From NCBI RefSeq assembly GCF_910596095.1, contig NC_056533.1, positions 36,182,662 through 36,246,661 of the forward strand: 64,000 bases of DNA, in the 5' to 3' direction. Below the pieces are notes generated by a model. The model was not told the DNA's origin, made no database searches, and worked only from the letters and a program-made list of their open reading frames with translations. Positions 1 to 14,500 of this stretch are shown here, piece after piece. Made by a program: the position numbers and the translations under genes. Position 1 is the first letter of the stretch. Every line of letters starts with the position of its first letter. This DNA comes from Thunnus maccoyii (taxonomy: Eukaryota > Chordata > Actinopteri > Scombriformes > Scombridae).

Positions 1-843
1 AACAACAGGTGAACATGTGTAAAAATGTTCCCTGAAAGTCAAAAGTCAGGACTCGAGCGCCTCATGGATGAATTAAGGAGAACTAGATACCGAGAAAGAT
101 AACGCCCATTCATTCCAAAAGTCATCTGTGTTTCCGCCATGTTGCTTCCTCACACTTGCACGTTTTCAGACCCAAACAGCACATCCACTAGAGTCCTTCT
201 CTAGCTTGTCCGAGACTTCCCCTGGCCGACTTCTGGTTGGCTCATCGTTCACTTGAATAAAATAATGTAATCATGCGTCTCTTTCAGCCTTTCCAAATGT
301 TTTGGATCAAATTCTGATAGTAAAATGAATCATGTCGTGAGGGTTGTAATGCTCAGAAAAATGTATTCACCATTTTACAGCCACTTCTGATGTTTGTAAT
401 GTTTGTTGTAAAACTGCCTTTTGGGCCAGTGTGCATCACGTGACAGACCTGGAAGTTGTGATTATACAGCCCAGCGGTGTTGTTCGCGTCGTCCACTCAC
501 ATATTTCAGATCAGATTCCAGCTCCAACGGATGTATTTGAGAAGTTTATATTTCGAGTCAAGAATGAGAAAAAGAAGTGAAATCCTGCTACTACAGTTTG
601 TTCATGTAGCCTCTGGAGCCAACAGAAGTCTGCTGGGAGGAAACTTCCTGAAGCTGAACCAATCGGAGTAGAGTGGGCTCATCAGGAGCCTATTTCAGAC
701 AGAGGCTGAACTGAGGGGCTGCATAAAGGACCAGTAGAAGATAAATAAGGAGTTTTTAACTGTAAATCATGCAAATATATTCCAGTAGAGCCCCAGATTT
801 AAAATACAGACCTGGAAATGTGCAGAATATGTTAACTTCAAAA
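1..843 (+). repeat. Fragment of a TTAA-ended interspersed DNA element
   Basis: This stretch resembles three other places in the window: about 9470-11182 in opposite orientation, 55990-56608, and the full-length element at 62695-63545. Shared landmarks are a Tcctgaag.tga.CCAATCGGA block near 640-668, GGCTGCATAAAGGACCAGTA near 718, AAATAAGGAGTTTTTAACTG near 742, and a GTAGAGCCCCAGATT block near 784 followed by TGCAGAATATGTT. The 64-codon open frame at 477-671 lies in the repeat and is not a gene. The element probably continues off the left edge. Confidence 0.6.
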
Positions 844-2094
844 CTGCATCTGAGCAACAAAGAAAAAACAAATATCAATTAGCAATTTAATTACATTTTA
901 GGGATTTTTTTTTACTTTACTGTTTTATTGCTCTGTTTAGTAGTTAATTTGCAGGTCAGGCTGAACTACATAAGAACTTATATTATGCAATGTCATTGAT
1001 TAAAAATACACAACAGTATAGGAGAAATAAAATTAGCTCCATCTACAACATGAACATAAACATAATCAATAACATTACAATAATTTATAACAGTAACACT
1101 CTTAAAAAGCATTTATGCAAAATGAGAACATTTTGCTGATAATACTTATGTACTTAAGTATAATTTTCCGATATATATGCAAAATATATTTATTTACTGA
1201 GTGGATCTTGAGTTCATCTTGGTGGTGATAAATTCATAAATGTGTGATATTTTCCAGCACAGCTGAGGATAGAAGAACAGAAGGGCAGGAATGTGTTTGC
1301 GTAGTAAATAATAAAAGTAGAAGCTCTGCTTTTAATACTGCTGCTGTGCTGCTGGAACAACCTGACATTAAATATGAAGCTGACAAAAACAAGATGATGA
1401 CAGGCTATTAATGAAATATTACCTGAGCTGTCAATCTGTCTTTACGTATTTATGCGGCTGCTTTTTCATCTAGTTTGAACTGATGACATTTTGGGGTTTT
1501 TTTTAGATGTTATTGTTGTTTCATATTTTATGAATAAATGCAAATGTGGGACATATGCTTTATGATCTGTGAAATTACCAAGGACATCTATGTAAATATA
1601 TGAGTCCATGACTTTATCATTTTATTCCTGACAAAGTCTGATATGTTGTGTTTGAATATTGTCAATAAACCTAAATAGTTAATTGGGTACTTTTACTGTG
1701 TGATCTTTTACTCAAGGAAAAGATGTCAATACTTATTATTATTAAAGTTTATTTGTAAAGGTACAGTCCTCCAGTATGAACCACATACACAGCATTTATA
1801 CCCCCAGCTAGTTTGTGATGTTGGTGCCAAGATAAAAAACTTAACAAAACAGCACAAAACACAAACAACAATGACGTCATAAAATTACCATAAAACTCAA
1901 AGCCAAGAACCAGTTCACTCACGACTGATCCATCTTTAAAAAAAAACAAAAACTGTTTCATCTTAAAGTCTAAAATTATCCCAGTCATGATTCATTTTCC
2001 ACCACTGACCATATTTACATGTAGCATAAGATGCATTTAAACATTTCTACATCCAATAATGTTTAAATCTCTCTTAATATTTCCTAAAAATTGT
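844..2094. other. AT-rich intergenic DNA without a recognisable gene
   Basis: No open frame here looks like a protein. The stretch is AT-rich with short homopolymers. Around 1738-1900 it has the look of an old, reversed LINE 3' tail (ATTATTAAAGTTTATTTGTAAA followed by an A/C-rich run). Nothing else is supported. Confidence 0.5.
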
Positions 2095-2233
2095 TTGAAT
2101 TGATGTTTTTTGTTGTTTTTTTTTTAGTTTAATTCCACATTGATCTGGTATTTTATGTATTTGTAAAGCATCTTGTAACCTGTTTGAGAAGTGCTATATG
2201 AGTAAAAATGACTATTATTATTACTACTACTAC

Positions 2234-2270
<37 letters not shown>

Positions 2271-2275
2271 ATTAC
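2095..2275 (+). repeat. L2-like LINE tail ending in an (ATT)n microsatellite
   Basis: The text ATTTGTAAAGCATCTTGTAA and GAAGTGCTATATGAGTAAAA near 2158-2205 matches the 3' ends of teleost L2-type LINEs and their SINE partners. An ACT/ATT trinucleotide tract runs from about 2215 to 2270, as expected of tail-derived microsatellites. Confidence 0.6.
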
Positions 2276-2479
2276 CCATCCTGTAAGCACTTATTTGGCA
2301 ATTTGCAGGTGAAGAGTGTAGTGTGTAGTTAAAAGAGTCATGTTTCATATATATTTAGTATATTTTTATGTGTAATCTGCTTCTCAATGACATGTAATTG
2401 GAATAAAGTTGAAACAGCAGGTTATCATGTAATGTAAAGGTAAAAAAAAAAAAAAAGTAAACTTTCATCCAAATTTAGC

Positions 2480-3118
2480 CCAATTTGATCCCAAACACCT
2501 GCCAACTACATGTCGCCTATAACGTGCGAATCAATAAACCCATGCTGACAGAGCAGGGTCACGTGACAATATACAATAGCTTATTCTAGAGAAATATATA
2601 TGCTCTATATATTCCTCAGAGATTATTTCCTGAAAGCAATTGATTTATTGTGTGTCGTCCTGGTCAAACAGCTCACCGCCGCCTCTGTGACTGTTGACAC
2701 AAAGCGAACAGCAGAGCTTCAGTAAGCAGATTTGTGCGGATGGATTTAAGCTGTTGCCTTCTGATTCATCCACTCTTGTTACCTTACTCCCTAACGAGCA
2801 GTTTGAGAGGACTGCAGAGAGGGAAACGGATCCACATCTGGCAGTAATAACAGTCCACTGAATGTAAAGGAGGGGGGAAAAAAGTGAGAGGAGGGATCCG
2901 CTGCGTTTTGGAGAACAGAGCGCACGGGGCTCAGCGCGGATACCCACCGCTTCAGATGTTCATCCCCGCGGGAAAACTCACACCGACTTCACCTCTATCG
3001 CTCCTACTTATCAGAGCTGCTGGATACGGCTCATAGATGAAAACTGCTCCGGAGAGAGCGGCTCTCCGTCGGACAAGGAGCCCGTCAGTCTGCGGCGCAC
3101 GGCGCAACACCGGCGACC
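2480..3118 (+). promoter_or_regulatory. drd4 5' flank and 5' untranslated region
   Basis: This is the segment immediately upstream of the drd4 start codon. GC content and CpG density rise sharply from about 2880 to 3118, as expected of a vertebrate neuronal-receptor 5' UTR. A palindromic E-box core, TCACGTGA, lies at 2559-2566 next to an AT-rich tract, and a second TCACGTGA lies at 436-443. I see no dependable TATA box and cannot place the transcription start. The sequence before the ATG (CGGCGACCATG) is a good Kozak context with C at -3 and an ACC run. Confidence 0.45.
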
Positions 3119-4110
3119 ATGTCGGACAACTTCACTGATTTCACCAACGACACGCTGCCCTCGGCTGCGGTCACCCACTACAACTTCCCGGCGCTTATAT
3201 TCGGGATTTTACTGATTGTGATCATCGCCGGTGGGAACGTGCTCGTGTGCCTTAGCGTGTACTTGGAGAAGGCTTTAAAAACGACAACAAACTACTTCAT
3301 AGTCAGTTTGGCGTTTGCGGATTTGCTGCTGGCGGTGCTGGTTCTGCCGCTCTTCGTTTACGCAGAGGTAAGAACACCTGCGGAGATGTTAACAGTGGTG
3401 TTTTTCTCGTGCGTAAAAACCGTAAGTTTGCACAATTCTCAAGAAAAAGCAATTAGGCCTATTTCACCCTGGTTATAATTATAAACAGGATCAACGCTTT
3501 GATTAATCTGATCAGGGACGGTCGCCAGTTAGACCCACCAGAACTATTTCATCATCATGACACAACATAGAGGAGAGGCCAGCCTGTCTCTCTTTAATAA
3601 GGAGTAATTAATGACATGAGGGACGCTGAGGGTGTTAGAAGAGGTATGATTCATAAATCACAATATTTCCAGGCAATAAAAAAGGCCTAAAGGCTGTAAC
3701 CTGGCCCTCATTAAGGTATTAAAAGCCACCTGCCTGCCTGTCTAAATATCTCTGGCGCAGAGATGCCCCTGCTGAAGCTTCCCCCCTCCACAAATCCTCC
3801 TTAATTAGCCGCTTTTGTGATCTTGTTACCTGTGCCAGCCAGTTAATCTGGCCACAGTACTGAGTGTCACACCGGTGGTTTGTCCACATGCACTCACTGG
3901 ATTAGAAAAAAGTCAGTCTGAAAGTTAAACACCTGCCACCTGAAGAAAAAGGAAGGAGAAGAGAAGAGAGGCCGGATAGAGACAGAGTTGTGTTTCATAG
4001 GAGGAATGTTTGTCTTAACAGTGAGCTGCAGTGGTGAAAGCACAAGAGGATTAGAGATGTTTACACTGCTGCTCAGATTTGGGGCAGCTAATTAGGTGTT
4101 TCTTTCTTTC

Positions 4111-4193
<83 letters not shown>

Positions 4194-7100
4194 AGTTCCA
4201 GGGTGGAGTTTGGTCCTTGAACATGCTGATGTGTGATGGCTTGATGACCATGGATGTGATGCTGTGCACCGCATCCATATTTAACCTCTGTGCCATCAGT
4301 GTTGACAGGTACGTGACGCTGAAGTTTCAGTTTGGTTTCAATGTGAAAGCCGACGAGAGAAGGAAGGGAAGGAGTGAGAAACCAGAGAGAGAGGATTCAT
4401 ATTTATCTGAACGTTTAAGAACAAGACTTGAATTTTGCACAACAGATACTGTGTTTAATTATTCTACTGTAGACTCTGCTTTAACATCTAAAATCCCACT
4501 GAGATCTGAAGTGTTAATAACATTGAGTTTGTTTACCTCCCAAAAAAAATCAGGAAAAAGGCGACTCTCCAGTTGTAAAACCTAACTGACAAAAACTGCT
4601 GACATTTTTTGTTATTTCAGTCCATTAGTTGAAAATAAAATTCACCAAAATTATCAAGACATATGGGTTGATTCTTTGGCCTTTTTTCCCTTTTTTTTAC
4701 CAAGCTCTATCATCACTACTATTGGATGAACTGCTGTGAAATTCACACACAGTCATTGGTGGATGAAGGACTGAGATCTTTTGTTTAAAGGATACAGATA
4801 GTGATTATCTATATTTTTCTTATTGTCATCCTGTGTGTGTATCCAAAGCCTGATACATCTTATTCCTCTGGGCAGAAGACCTCCATTGTTGTGCAAAAAC
4901 GATTAAAAACACATCAATAAGCCACACTGGGTGACATGTTCCTTCATTATGAAGAGTTCGGTCACGTTAGTTTGTTTAGAAACGGCTCCAAAGACTCCAG
5001 AGAGTAGTTCTTATATTGAATGGTGTTCCCAATATTTTGTCCACCCATTAACATACATGAGGGAAGTGAAATATTAGGAATACATTTCAATATAATGCAC
5101 TTAAATACAGCACCACCATCCACTATGACCTCAGTAATAAACATAAAGGAGAATTATATAATTAAAATGCTTAGAATGACTTATAATTACTGATTAATAT
5201 CTGTTATATACTGAGTAATAGAATAAGAGAGAGATAGTTGTTATTAGATGTTCAGGGAACAGATTTTACTTCAGGTTAGTCACTCTATCAGACGTGTAAT
5301 TTAAAGCATTTCCCTTCCTTCTTCGTTTTGCAGGTTCATTGCAGTGTCCATACCTCTAAATTACAACCGTAAGCATGTGGACCATCGTCAGCTCATCCTG
5401 CTGTCGGCCACCTGGCTGCTGGCCCTGGCCGTAGCCTCACCTGTCATCTTCGGTATCAACAATGTGCCTAATCGCGACCCAAGCGAGTGCAAACTGGAAG
5501 ACAATAACTACGTGGTTTATTCCTCCGTCTGCTCCTTCTTCATCCCCTGCCCCATCATGGTCCTGCTCTACTTCGGGGTTTTCCGTGGGCTGCAGCGCTG
5601 GGAAGAGAATCGCAGGGCCAAACTACGCAGCAGCATCGAGGCCTGCAGGAAGCTGCAGCACGCGGCCGTCGCCACCGCCCTCCCCCCGCTGGCGGGCACC
5701 ATCCCCGGGCCGCTGCCAATGCCGCTGCCCAGGATCATCGAGAGGGACTTGGCCCAGTCTCGGCTGGACGACACGGACGAGTACATTCAGCAGGAGATTC
5801 CTTATCCTCGGCAGTACAGAGAGAACTCCGTGCCCACGCTGACCTTCAGCAACCATCAGTTCAGGAAAAAGAGAGCCAAGATCAACAGTAGGGAGAGGAA
5901 AGCTATGAGGGTGCTACCTGTCGTAGTAGGTGAGTCTTCCTCTTCTCATACAGCAGCTACAACTGAGTCTAAATATAGTTAAAGGACTATAACAGGGTTT
6001 TTGCATTAAGGACAGATTCACAATTTTTCAACTCTGTGGATTTTGCCCTCCATCACTTGGAGGGGATCTTCTAATGGTCAATGTGAAAGAAAAACCTGTT
6101 CAATGTTCATTTGGGCTCATTTGGAATCCTTTAAATACATACCAAATACAAACCACCACTTATCCACTACTTCTCCATAAGTTTTAAGCTGATTTTACAA
6201 CAGAAAGCTAATTGACTTTTAATTGATCCAGCCAAGAGGTTCATCTGACCCAAATTTGGTGTATATGTTAAGGTGGGTTATGTTCATGGAAAATACTTTA
6301 AATATTATAAATTTACATTATTGTTGCAGTTCCATACAGTTGGGGACTTGCAATAGACAGAAAACAAGACTAGGTTCAGCTGGACCGTGGATGGTCAGTG
6401 GGTGAAACTGGGCATTAAATGTTCATCTGCAATTTCCTGTAGTGGTCCCAGTCATATTTGTTGTTAAAGTGAACTGAAGGAGCATCACATGACATGGTTA
6501 AGCTACGTTTGAGTAAAAAAAAAAAGGGTATAATTGCAGTTGCAAGAACAATACTTTCCATTCATATCTTGGGGCTGTTTGATTTGAAAGAGAACTTATT
6601 TTAATTCTAATTATAACTATTCTAATTATCGGTTAACTCCTCCTGCTCTTTCATCCGTTTCACTCTGTGGATGTCTCTCGTTTTTTTCACTCTGTATTGA
6701 GCGTTTTGTCAGAGTGATGGTTATTTGGGGAGCTTTAATTGTGTTCCCTCCCTCATGCCCAGGGCTGCCAAGTGTTGACTTCAGCTCGGAGTGAGATTTG
6801 TTCCCTGCGGGGGTGGGGGGTGGGGTGGAGGGGGGTGTACTTTAGTTCATAATGCAATGACCATTATTTGTGGTTAATTGACCCACTTTGACATCTCTCT
6901 GGCCTTATTAGCCAACACCTTTTCATAAGACTTTCTTTTTGCTCATTTGTGTTTATTTAGTTTTTGATATATAGACCAGATATTACACATTCACCTCTTC
7001 ATAAACAGCTGATATTCATCAGGCTGAAACGAGTCACGACAGTTGAGAGAATTTGTCGAATCCGACTTTGAACACCTCACAGAGAGAAGTTAAGATAAGA

Positions 7101-8559
7101 ATATACAAAAAATGGCAATGGGGTCTTTCTGTGTGGAGTTTGCATGTTCTCCCCGTGTCTGCATGTCCTACAGACCAAAAACATGCAAGTTAGGTTCATT
7201 AGTGGCTCTAAATTGCTTGTAGGTGTGAATGTGAATGGTTGTCTGTCTCTATACTACATGTTAGCCATGTGATTGACCGGTGAACTGTCCAGGTTGCTCC
7301 CTGCCTCTTGCGAATGGTGTCGCCCAAAGCTGAGATTGGCTCCACCTCCCCCAGTGACCCTCTAGAGGATAAGCGGTATAGAAAATGGATAGATATACGT
7401 ATATGTTCTTCCATGAGGCCCATTGTCTCCTGAAACAACATGCCAATATCTCACCCTGCATTGTTTTAATGTAGAGGGGTGTTCGTAAGACAAAAGTTTA
7501 GCTGGCTTCAGCTTTTTTCACTGTAGCCTTCTGCATCAGCTAAAGTCAGTCTGAACACGGCATTATGGAAGGACGTCAGGCAGTGTCTCTCATCCTGTAG
7601 GGCTTCATTACTTATAGAAACAGAGTGCAAAGAGACAAACAAACTAGATTCTTAGATTTAGGTTTCTCTTCTATATTTGCACCTCGCTGTGATGATTCCT
7701 CCTGTTCATACTGGATATTAAAAGATCCTTCAAATGTGCTTTCAATGTAAGTGATGGAGGCCAAAATCCACAGTGTGTCCACACAGTCATTTAAAAGTTG
7801 ATATGAAGCTTATATAAGGCTTCAGCAGTCTGAGTTAGTCATATCAAGTGGATATCTGCCACATTTACAGTCTTTTTAGCATCAAATTCCCTCTTTGTGT
7901 TTCCTCGGACAGTGTTTCCCTGTTGAGCTGCAGGTGGAAGTATAGTAACAAAAAGAGGGACTTTGACACTAAAAAGACTGTAACGTTGAAAGATATCTAG
8001 TTGATTGACTCATTTGGATGCTGAAGCTTCATATTAGCTTCAGATAAACTTTTAAATCCATTTTTGCACAGAAGGAGGACTGTGGATTTTGTCCTCCATC
8101 ACTTCCATTGTAAGTGCATTATTAAGGGATCTTCTAATGGTCAGTATGAACAGGAGGAATGATTACAGCAAGAAAAACATGTTTCACTGTTCATTTGGGC
8201 TCCTGACTGTTGGTTTAAAACTTACTTGAAAAAATGTGAATCTGTCCTTTAAGAAGTGAATCACAGGATTTCCTTTTCGGTGTTTGTCTACTCTTAGAAG
8301 ATTGTTTTTCAACTTTTATGAGTTTTTCAAGCGAAAATGTTGTTTCCTCTGCTTGGAGGAGTCTTTAAACAGTTTTTATTAAGGTCACTTTTTGTGTTTC
8401 AGTTATCTATTAATTCACTGAAGCAGGAAATGAAAGTAAAATTACTTCTGACAAAAGGTGAGGTGTTTTCGTGCCGAGCTGCTCAATATGGTGATTACTG
8501 CCCTCTTTAAAGTCGGCAGTGGCAGCAGTTGTAAGTAATTGCACCAAAGTTGCTCGCTC

Positions 8560-8591
<32 letters not shown>

Positions 8592-11500
8592 GGTGCTTTT
8601 TAATCAAACGGGATCAGAAGACAAATTATAAACACATTTCTGTCCCGACGGCATCTCTGTTCCGTGAATTTTGATTTTCTTCCCTGAATTTACTTTCATG
8701 TGCTTACAGATTCATTAGTTTTTTTTTCATTAGTAACAATTTTTTTCATTAATTAACTTTTCCACTCTTGTCTTTACGGTATAATTACTGTTCGTGTTTG
8801 CAGCTCAAATGGCTGTGAGGCAGCTGACGTTGATGCAGGTCACCCGGAGTGTAAAAGCGTCACTTCTGACCGGCTGCCTCTCTACAAGTAACGCCATTAT
8901 AGCTTAAAGCCTTCAATCCAATTATTATGCAACACATAATCTTAAAGTCACACCGTTTCTCCTGTCTGAACACGGACTAAGATCTGCTCTGATGTCTTTA
9001 CTGTTCTGATCTGTTCAATGACCCACCAGATAATACTCTCTTTTATTATGCAAATGCTTATCTGATACATGAACACAGAATCTATACAAACATTGAACTT
9101 AACATCTACAATTTGGCCACATTTCTGTACAAACTGCAGTGCTCAGCAGATTTTCAGTCAATTGCAATTAAATGATGTAAGGCACGTACGTAGTGGTACA
9201 AGACCGTAAAACCACGCAGACTAATTAGTTACAACTTTAAAGACGTTCAACATGCAGAGCAAAGCCTCGACTGCGGAGCACAAGCTGATTGCAAACACTC
9301 TCAAACACGTCATTAACACGGAAAGTAAGAGTCTACGGCTCAGCGGCTCTGTGAGGAACAGTGTTTGAGCTGAGGTCAGCTGAGGATGATGGGAATGTTA
9401 TTAGTTTTACCGGTATTTGATCATAAACCAAAGTACTGAACAAATTTAAATTTTGACCTGATAATGGAGCAAGATGACTTAGATAAAGACATATTCTGCA
9501 TATTTCCAGGTCTATATTTATATTCTGGGGCTCTACTGGAATATCTTTGCATGATTTACAGTTAAAAACTCCTTATTTATGCAGCACCTCTGTCTGAAAC
9601 AGGCTGTTTTAGTTCTCGTCTCTTTAAAGGCCAGTTCAGATCACTTCTCTCATTAGAAGTTAGCTCAATAAAGAACTTTTTGAGTGACTAATCTGATCAG
9701 AATTGCTTTGCAATTATCTTCTAAATCATATCCAACAATATAATATCTTCCTAGCTGTGAATGCGGTGGGTCTGTGGCCTAATGTGTATTTGGGGATTCT
9801 TGATATGAAAAAGTTTGAGAATCACAGGTCAAGGTCTCTTCTATTTAGCTAGATCACATCTCAAAGGAGCCTTTTACCAAGCAATGTGTCATCTACCTAA
9901 AATAGCCATGAAATACGATAATATTATTGGCTCAAGACAGTATCTTTCCAGAAAGGCTGTAACAACAGAAACATGCAAGGTCCACTGTCGTCCAACACCA
10001 GTTTCGGTCATTACAGTATCCAAAAAGAATCCATACCTGACAAATTCATTTACAGAAGCAAGTTAATAACCACTTAGAGTTATTATAACATCATAACTGC
10101 CCATGGCGATGGCTTGTTAAAGTTTCAAGTAACATTAACGTAGACAAAGTACCACAGATGTTCATATAATGTTATTCTCATGAATGCCAGAACTCTTTGG
10201 CCACGGATATCATGTAACTGCTAATGATGATAATCATCAGCTAAAGTAGCTAAAGCTAGCTGCAGTCATTGTTGACCAAGATAACCAACAAGCTACGTTA
10301 CTATCTATAAACAGATGAAACATTACCACCGTTTGGCTGGTGTTTTGTTTGTTAATGTTAGCTAACTTAACTCACAACATTAGCTTAATATAAATGAAAA
10401 CAAAACAAAATGTAACTTGCCAAACACACTCAGGATGCTTGCAATCAAGCAAAAGGTATTGTTTTTGATTATTTTAGTGGAGTATGTTCAAGCTACAATT
10501 GTAAAGTGAATGCTGTTCTTCAAAAAGTTGGATGAGCTCCCTCTCCTCTGTCCAGAAATCCTCCATGTTTTCATACCTGCCTGTGCTGTTTCCTGATTGG
10601 CTGAAGAGAAACAGCTACATCCTTATGTTCTAAAACGGCACTTGGCGATTTGACAACAGGCAATGACTTCAGATGCTCTGCAACTAACCGATTCACACTG
10701 CTGCAACCGTTTCATCTTGTTGTGAATCATTGATCTGATGATCCCACTCTGTTCTGATTGGCCGGCTTCCAGAAGCTGCTCAGTAGACTTCTGGTGGCTC
10801 CGGAGGCCACGTCAACAAACCATGAAACAAACTACAGTCAAAGGATTTCATTACTTTTTCTTGTTCTTTATTCAAAATGTGAGCTTCTCAAAAACATCTG
10901 TACATGTTCAAGCTGGAATCAGATCTGGTAAAACCTTAGCATCAACCTTAGCAACAAAGGCTAATGAACACATGGCGGTTTATGAGCATGTGCTGATGTC
11001 AGCTCATCGGCAAGGTAGAAAAAAAAACATTGCAAACGAAGAGTTTAGAGCAGGTTGAAGCCCTGACTTTTGACTTGCAGGCAGCATTTCTACACATGTT
11101 CACCTCAAGTTTTGGAACTTTGACCATGTTTAAAAATCATGAGTAGAAAATCATGAAAAGCGTATTATGTCACCTTTAAAAGATCACCAAAGTTATTACA
11201 ATTTGTCCTAAACAGGACATGAATGGATGAACCAAATGTCATGACAGTCGATCCAAGTGTCAACCACACGGTGGCGCTAGAGGAAGAGTCAGGGGTTCAG
11301 TATTTATCCATCTGGGGACCATAAATCCAAATTTAATGACATGCCATCCAATAGTTGTTGAGATATTTCAGTCTGAACCAAAGTGGTGGACTGACAGACA
11401 TTGTCATAAAAGAGACATTTAAATGTGCGTTTGGCTACGTTTATTTCTGTGTGAACATCCACATCATCTCCACCTCCACCTGCTCGACTCTGCTCCTTCT

Positions 11501-14500
11501 GTTTCTCTCTCTGTCTGTTGCTCATGTATATTTTGTGTCTTTGTTTCCCGTGAACGTGTTGATTGCCTCCTGAAATATTAATAATTAGATAGATTTGAAT
11601 TTTTCTCAGATGGAGTTGGTCTGCCCAAGAAATTGTTATGTAATCAAGATCAATAAGTTATTAGTAGCAATCATACTGTTAAAACTGCATCTATGAGTTC
11701 ACCTTCCTTCACACAATACATCTTGGAGGACAGGAAGACTGACTGCGTTGTCTTAGTAAAGCTTAATAATTCAGAGGCTGAATACATGCACGTTGTGGCC
11801 ACAATCTCAGCAAAAGCCGCACTGTACATTCTCTTTGTAAATCTGTCCCCAAGTGTATTGTTAATTTGATTTATTGCAGAGTTTCTGTCATACTTTTGTG
11901 CCTAAAATACTCCTCACAATACTAGGACAGAACTACATACATACACAGAACTGAGTCCTGACACAAATTCCTACATTTAATGCAGTATCAGCAGAGCTGG
12001 CCTGAATACATTTTATGAATAAGAAGTGAGCAGAGTGTCCAACTGGCAGCAGAGCTGTGGCATATTATGTAAATTCCTCCAACCTGGAAAGAAAGACATA
12101 AATCCCATCCGTCAACCTATCAACACAAAGTAAATAAATCACTCGTATCCGTTTTATCAACATGAGACGACACCTGAGACAGATGGTCCCAGTTTGACTC
12201 GGTGACACGGTTTCTCATCGTGATAAGGGAAACTACATTTATTATGGCGCGTTATCATTTCCAGCTCAACTCATTGTCTCGATTCGGACTGTACGCTCAT
12301 TGTTCATGTCTTATCAGATTCGTTTCAGGAGGTGTTTTAAATCATGTTTTCACACTGGAGTTTTTGAACTGGCCAGCAAAAGCAAATTCCTCCTGCTAAA
12401 AGTTTACAGGAGTTGTTTTCTGCCTTTTTCGGTGAATTCTGGCAATGAAATAAATGATTTTCTTGTGAGGGAGTCAGACAGAAAAAAAACCGTCAAGAAA
12501 TCCAAAATTTATTGAGCATCCCCCGAGCTGTAATGTCTTAATTTAAAATAATGAGACAGCAGGATCATACATTTCTGCTTTGTCTAATGAACTCAGTCTG
12601 GTCATGAATCTTTTAGAGTTCAACTGTCAAGTCACAAAGAAACACGTCATCTCGGTTCCTTAAATCTGAAACTTCTCCTTTTGAAACTGGATGTTGAGAC
12701 AAAACAAATAATTCATGAGAGATCAGTAAGGAGGAGAAAGGTGCTGCATTCTGAATCGCATACTTTTACTTTTTACTTCTAGTACGTAATGCAGCTCCCC
12801 TTGCAAAGAACATAGTGTTACATGAAGTATGCATAGAACTTGGACAAACCTTCATCTGTCATTACGGCTTTAGTCGTTGCGCAGTCATTGGTCTGTGCTC
12901 TTGGCGGCTCAGTCGATGTAACGTATCTTGAGCTGCACAGAGGATTGTGGGTCAGAATAGGCAGAAAAGCGACTGGATGTAGAAGAATCCTGGTACTTTT
13001 GGCAAACTGCATTGTGATAAACTAAATCTTTTTCTGGTACACTAATTAGTAGGTATTATGGGTGTCGGAACGCACCCAGGGAGTTACGTTTGAGATGAGA
13101 GGAGTGGACGATGGGATTGTTTGAATGTGTGTGATGATTTTATTGGCTGGAGGTTTAATTTCCTTCCCGCATTACAGCTTGAGGTCATATAAGAACCCAC
13201 GGTGACACAGATGCCACCAACCCTTTCATTGTTCTGGAAAATTCCTTATACAGCTTTATCCTTGATTTTAACTCATGAAGTCCTTAAGTGACATCTACTG
13301 AACATCCTGGTGCAGTCATGTGACAATGTGTGAATCTGTGTACCCGTGACATCACTTCCAAAATGGCGGTGTGCCCGGTCAGCAAATGTGACAGAACCAG
13401 CTAATTTTAAAAAGCTTGTTTTTTGTTACTAAAGGTAAATGGTCTGTTTTATATTCTCCATAATTTTCCTTTAAGGAGAAATGGGTTCTTATGGGTTAAA
13501 GTCATACTCAGACTTTCCACCAGATACTTATTTTACATTAAACTGATGAGATTCCTTTACTGATACCTCTAATCTGAATGTCTGTTTCTACTTCACTTTA
13601 AATTTTAGTTAGTGGTCTTTTCGTAGTTGCATTCATTTTTTTAAATACTTTTTGGTGTACATGCGTTATTGTTCTACATGTACACACACCGGCCACTTCA
13701 TTAGGTACACCTGTACAATCCACAAGACATTGTCAGAAAGGTGATAATTCTACTTTATGTTTATTATTGAGGTCGTAGTGGGTGGTGGTGGTGTACTGGA
13801 GTGTATTATATTGAATGGTGTTCCTAACATTTTGTCCTAAAATACATGAGGGGGGCAAAATATTAGGAACACTTTTCGTGACCTTATATGTTAGCTTGTT
13901 GTGCTACATCTCACAATCACTTGACCTTCTTACTATATCGTACATTGTAAAGAACTTTAGTGTAAGTCAAGAGACTGTGAGATGTTAGCCAACAAGCTAA
14001 CGCAACACTGTAAACAGAACTGTGTTCCTGCACATGCTCAGTGGCATCTGCTGTACACAAAAAAGAATGACAAAATTGATCACACTAGGTAATAAATAAA
14101 AGTTTATAAATGGGCCTCTGGCATTTTACAAGTCACAAAAATCATATGATCTGTGCTAAATTTGTGAAATATTGTGTCTTAAAAGGATATGTCCAGCTAT
14201 TTTCTATTAATCTGTGCCGTAGACCTTCGTTGTTGTCCAAAAAACTATTAAAAACACGTCAATGAGTCACACTGGTGCACTGGGTGACATGTTACTTCAT
14301 TATGAAGAGTTTTGGTCATGTTAGTTTGTTTAGAGACGGTTTCAAAGACTAATAACAGCGATTGCATTTTCAGTCTCCGGAGAGTAGTTCTGTGTAAGGC
14401 CACTGAGCATGTCCATCTGTTTACAGAGCCTCTCTAGCCTGTTATGCTACATATCACAACTTCTTTACTTTGTACTAAAGTTCTTTACAATGTGCATACA

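Noticed and set aside
4079..4585. 168-codon + frame spanning the microsatellite and drd4 exon 2
   Set aside because: The N-terminal part is translated CT/TG repeat and the C-terminal part is intron; only 4196-4308 is coding, as shown by the splice sites and D4 homology.
7285..7310. RE1-like CTGTCC..GTTGCTCC in drd4 intron 3
   Set aside because: Too many mismatches, and it lies in a high-copy repeat.
11270..11285. CTCF motif in GGTGGCGCTAGAGG
   Set aside because: Misses core positions and is a constant part of a common repeat family (also at 59758).
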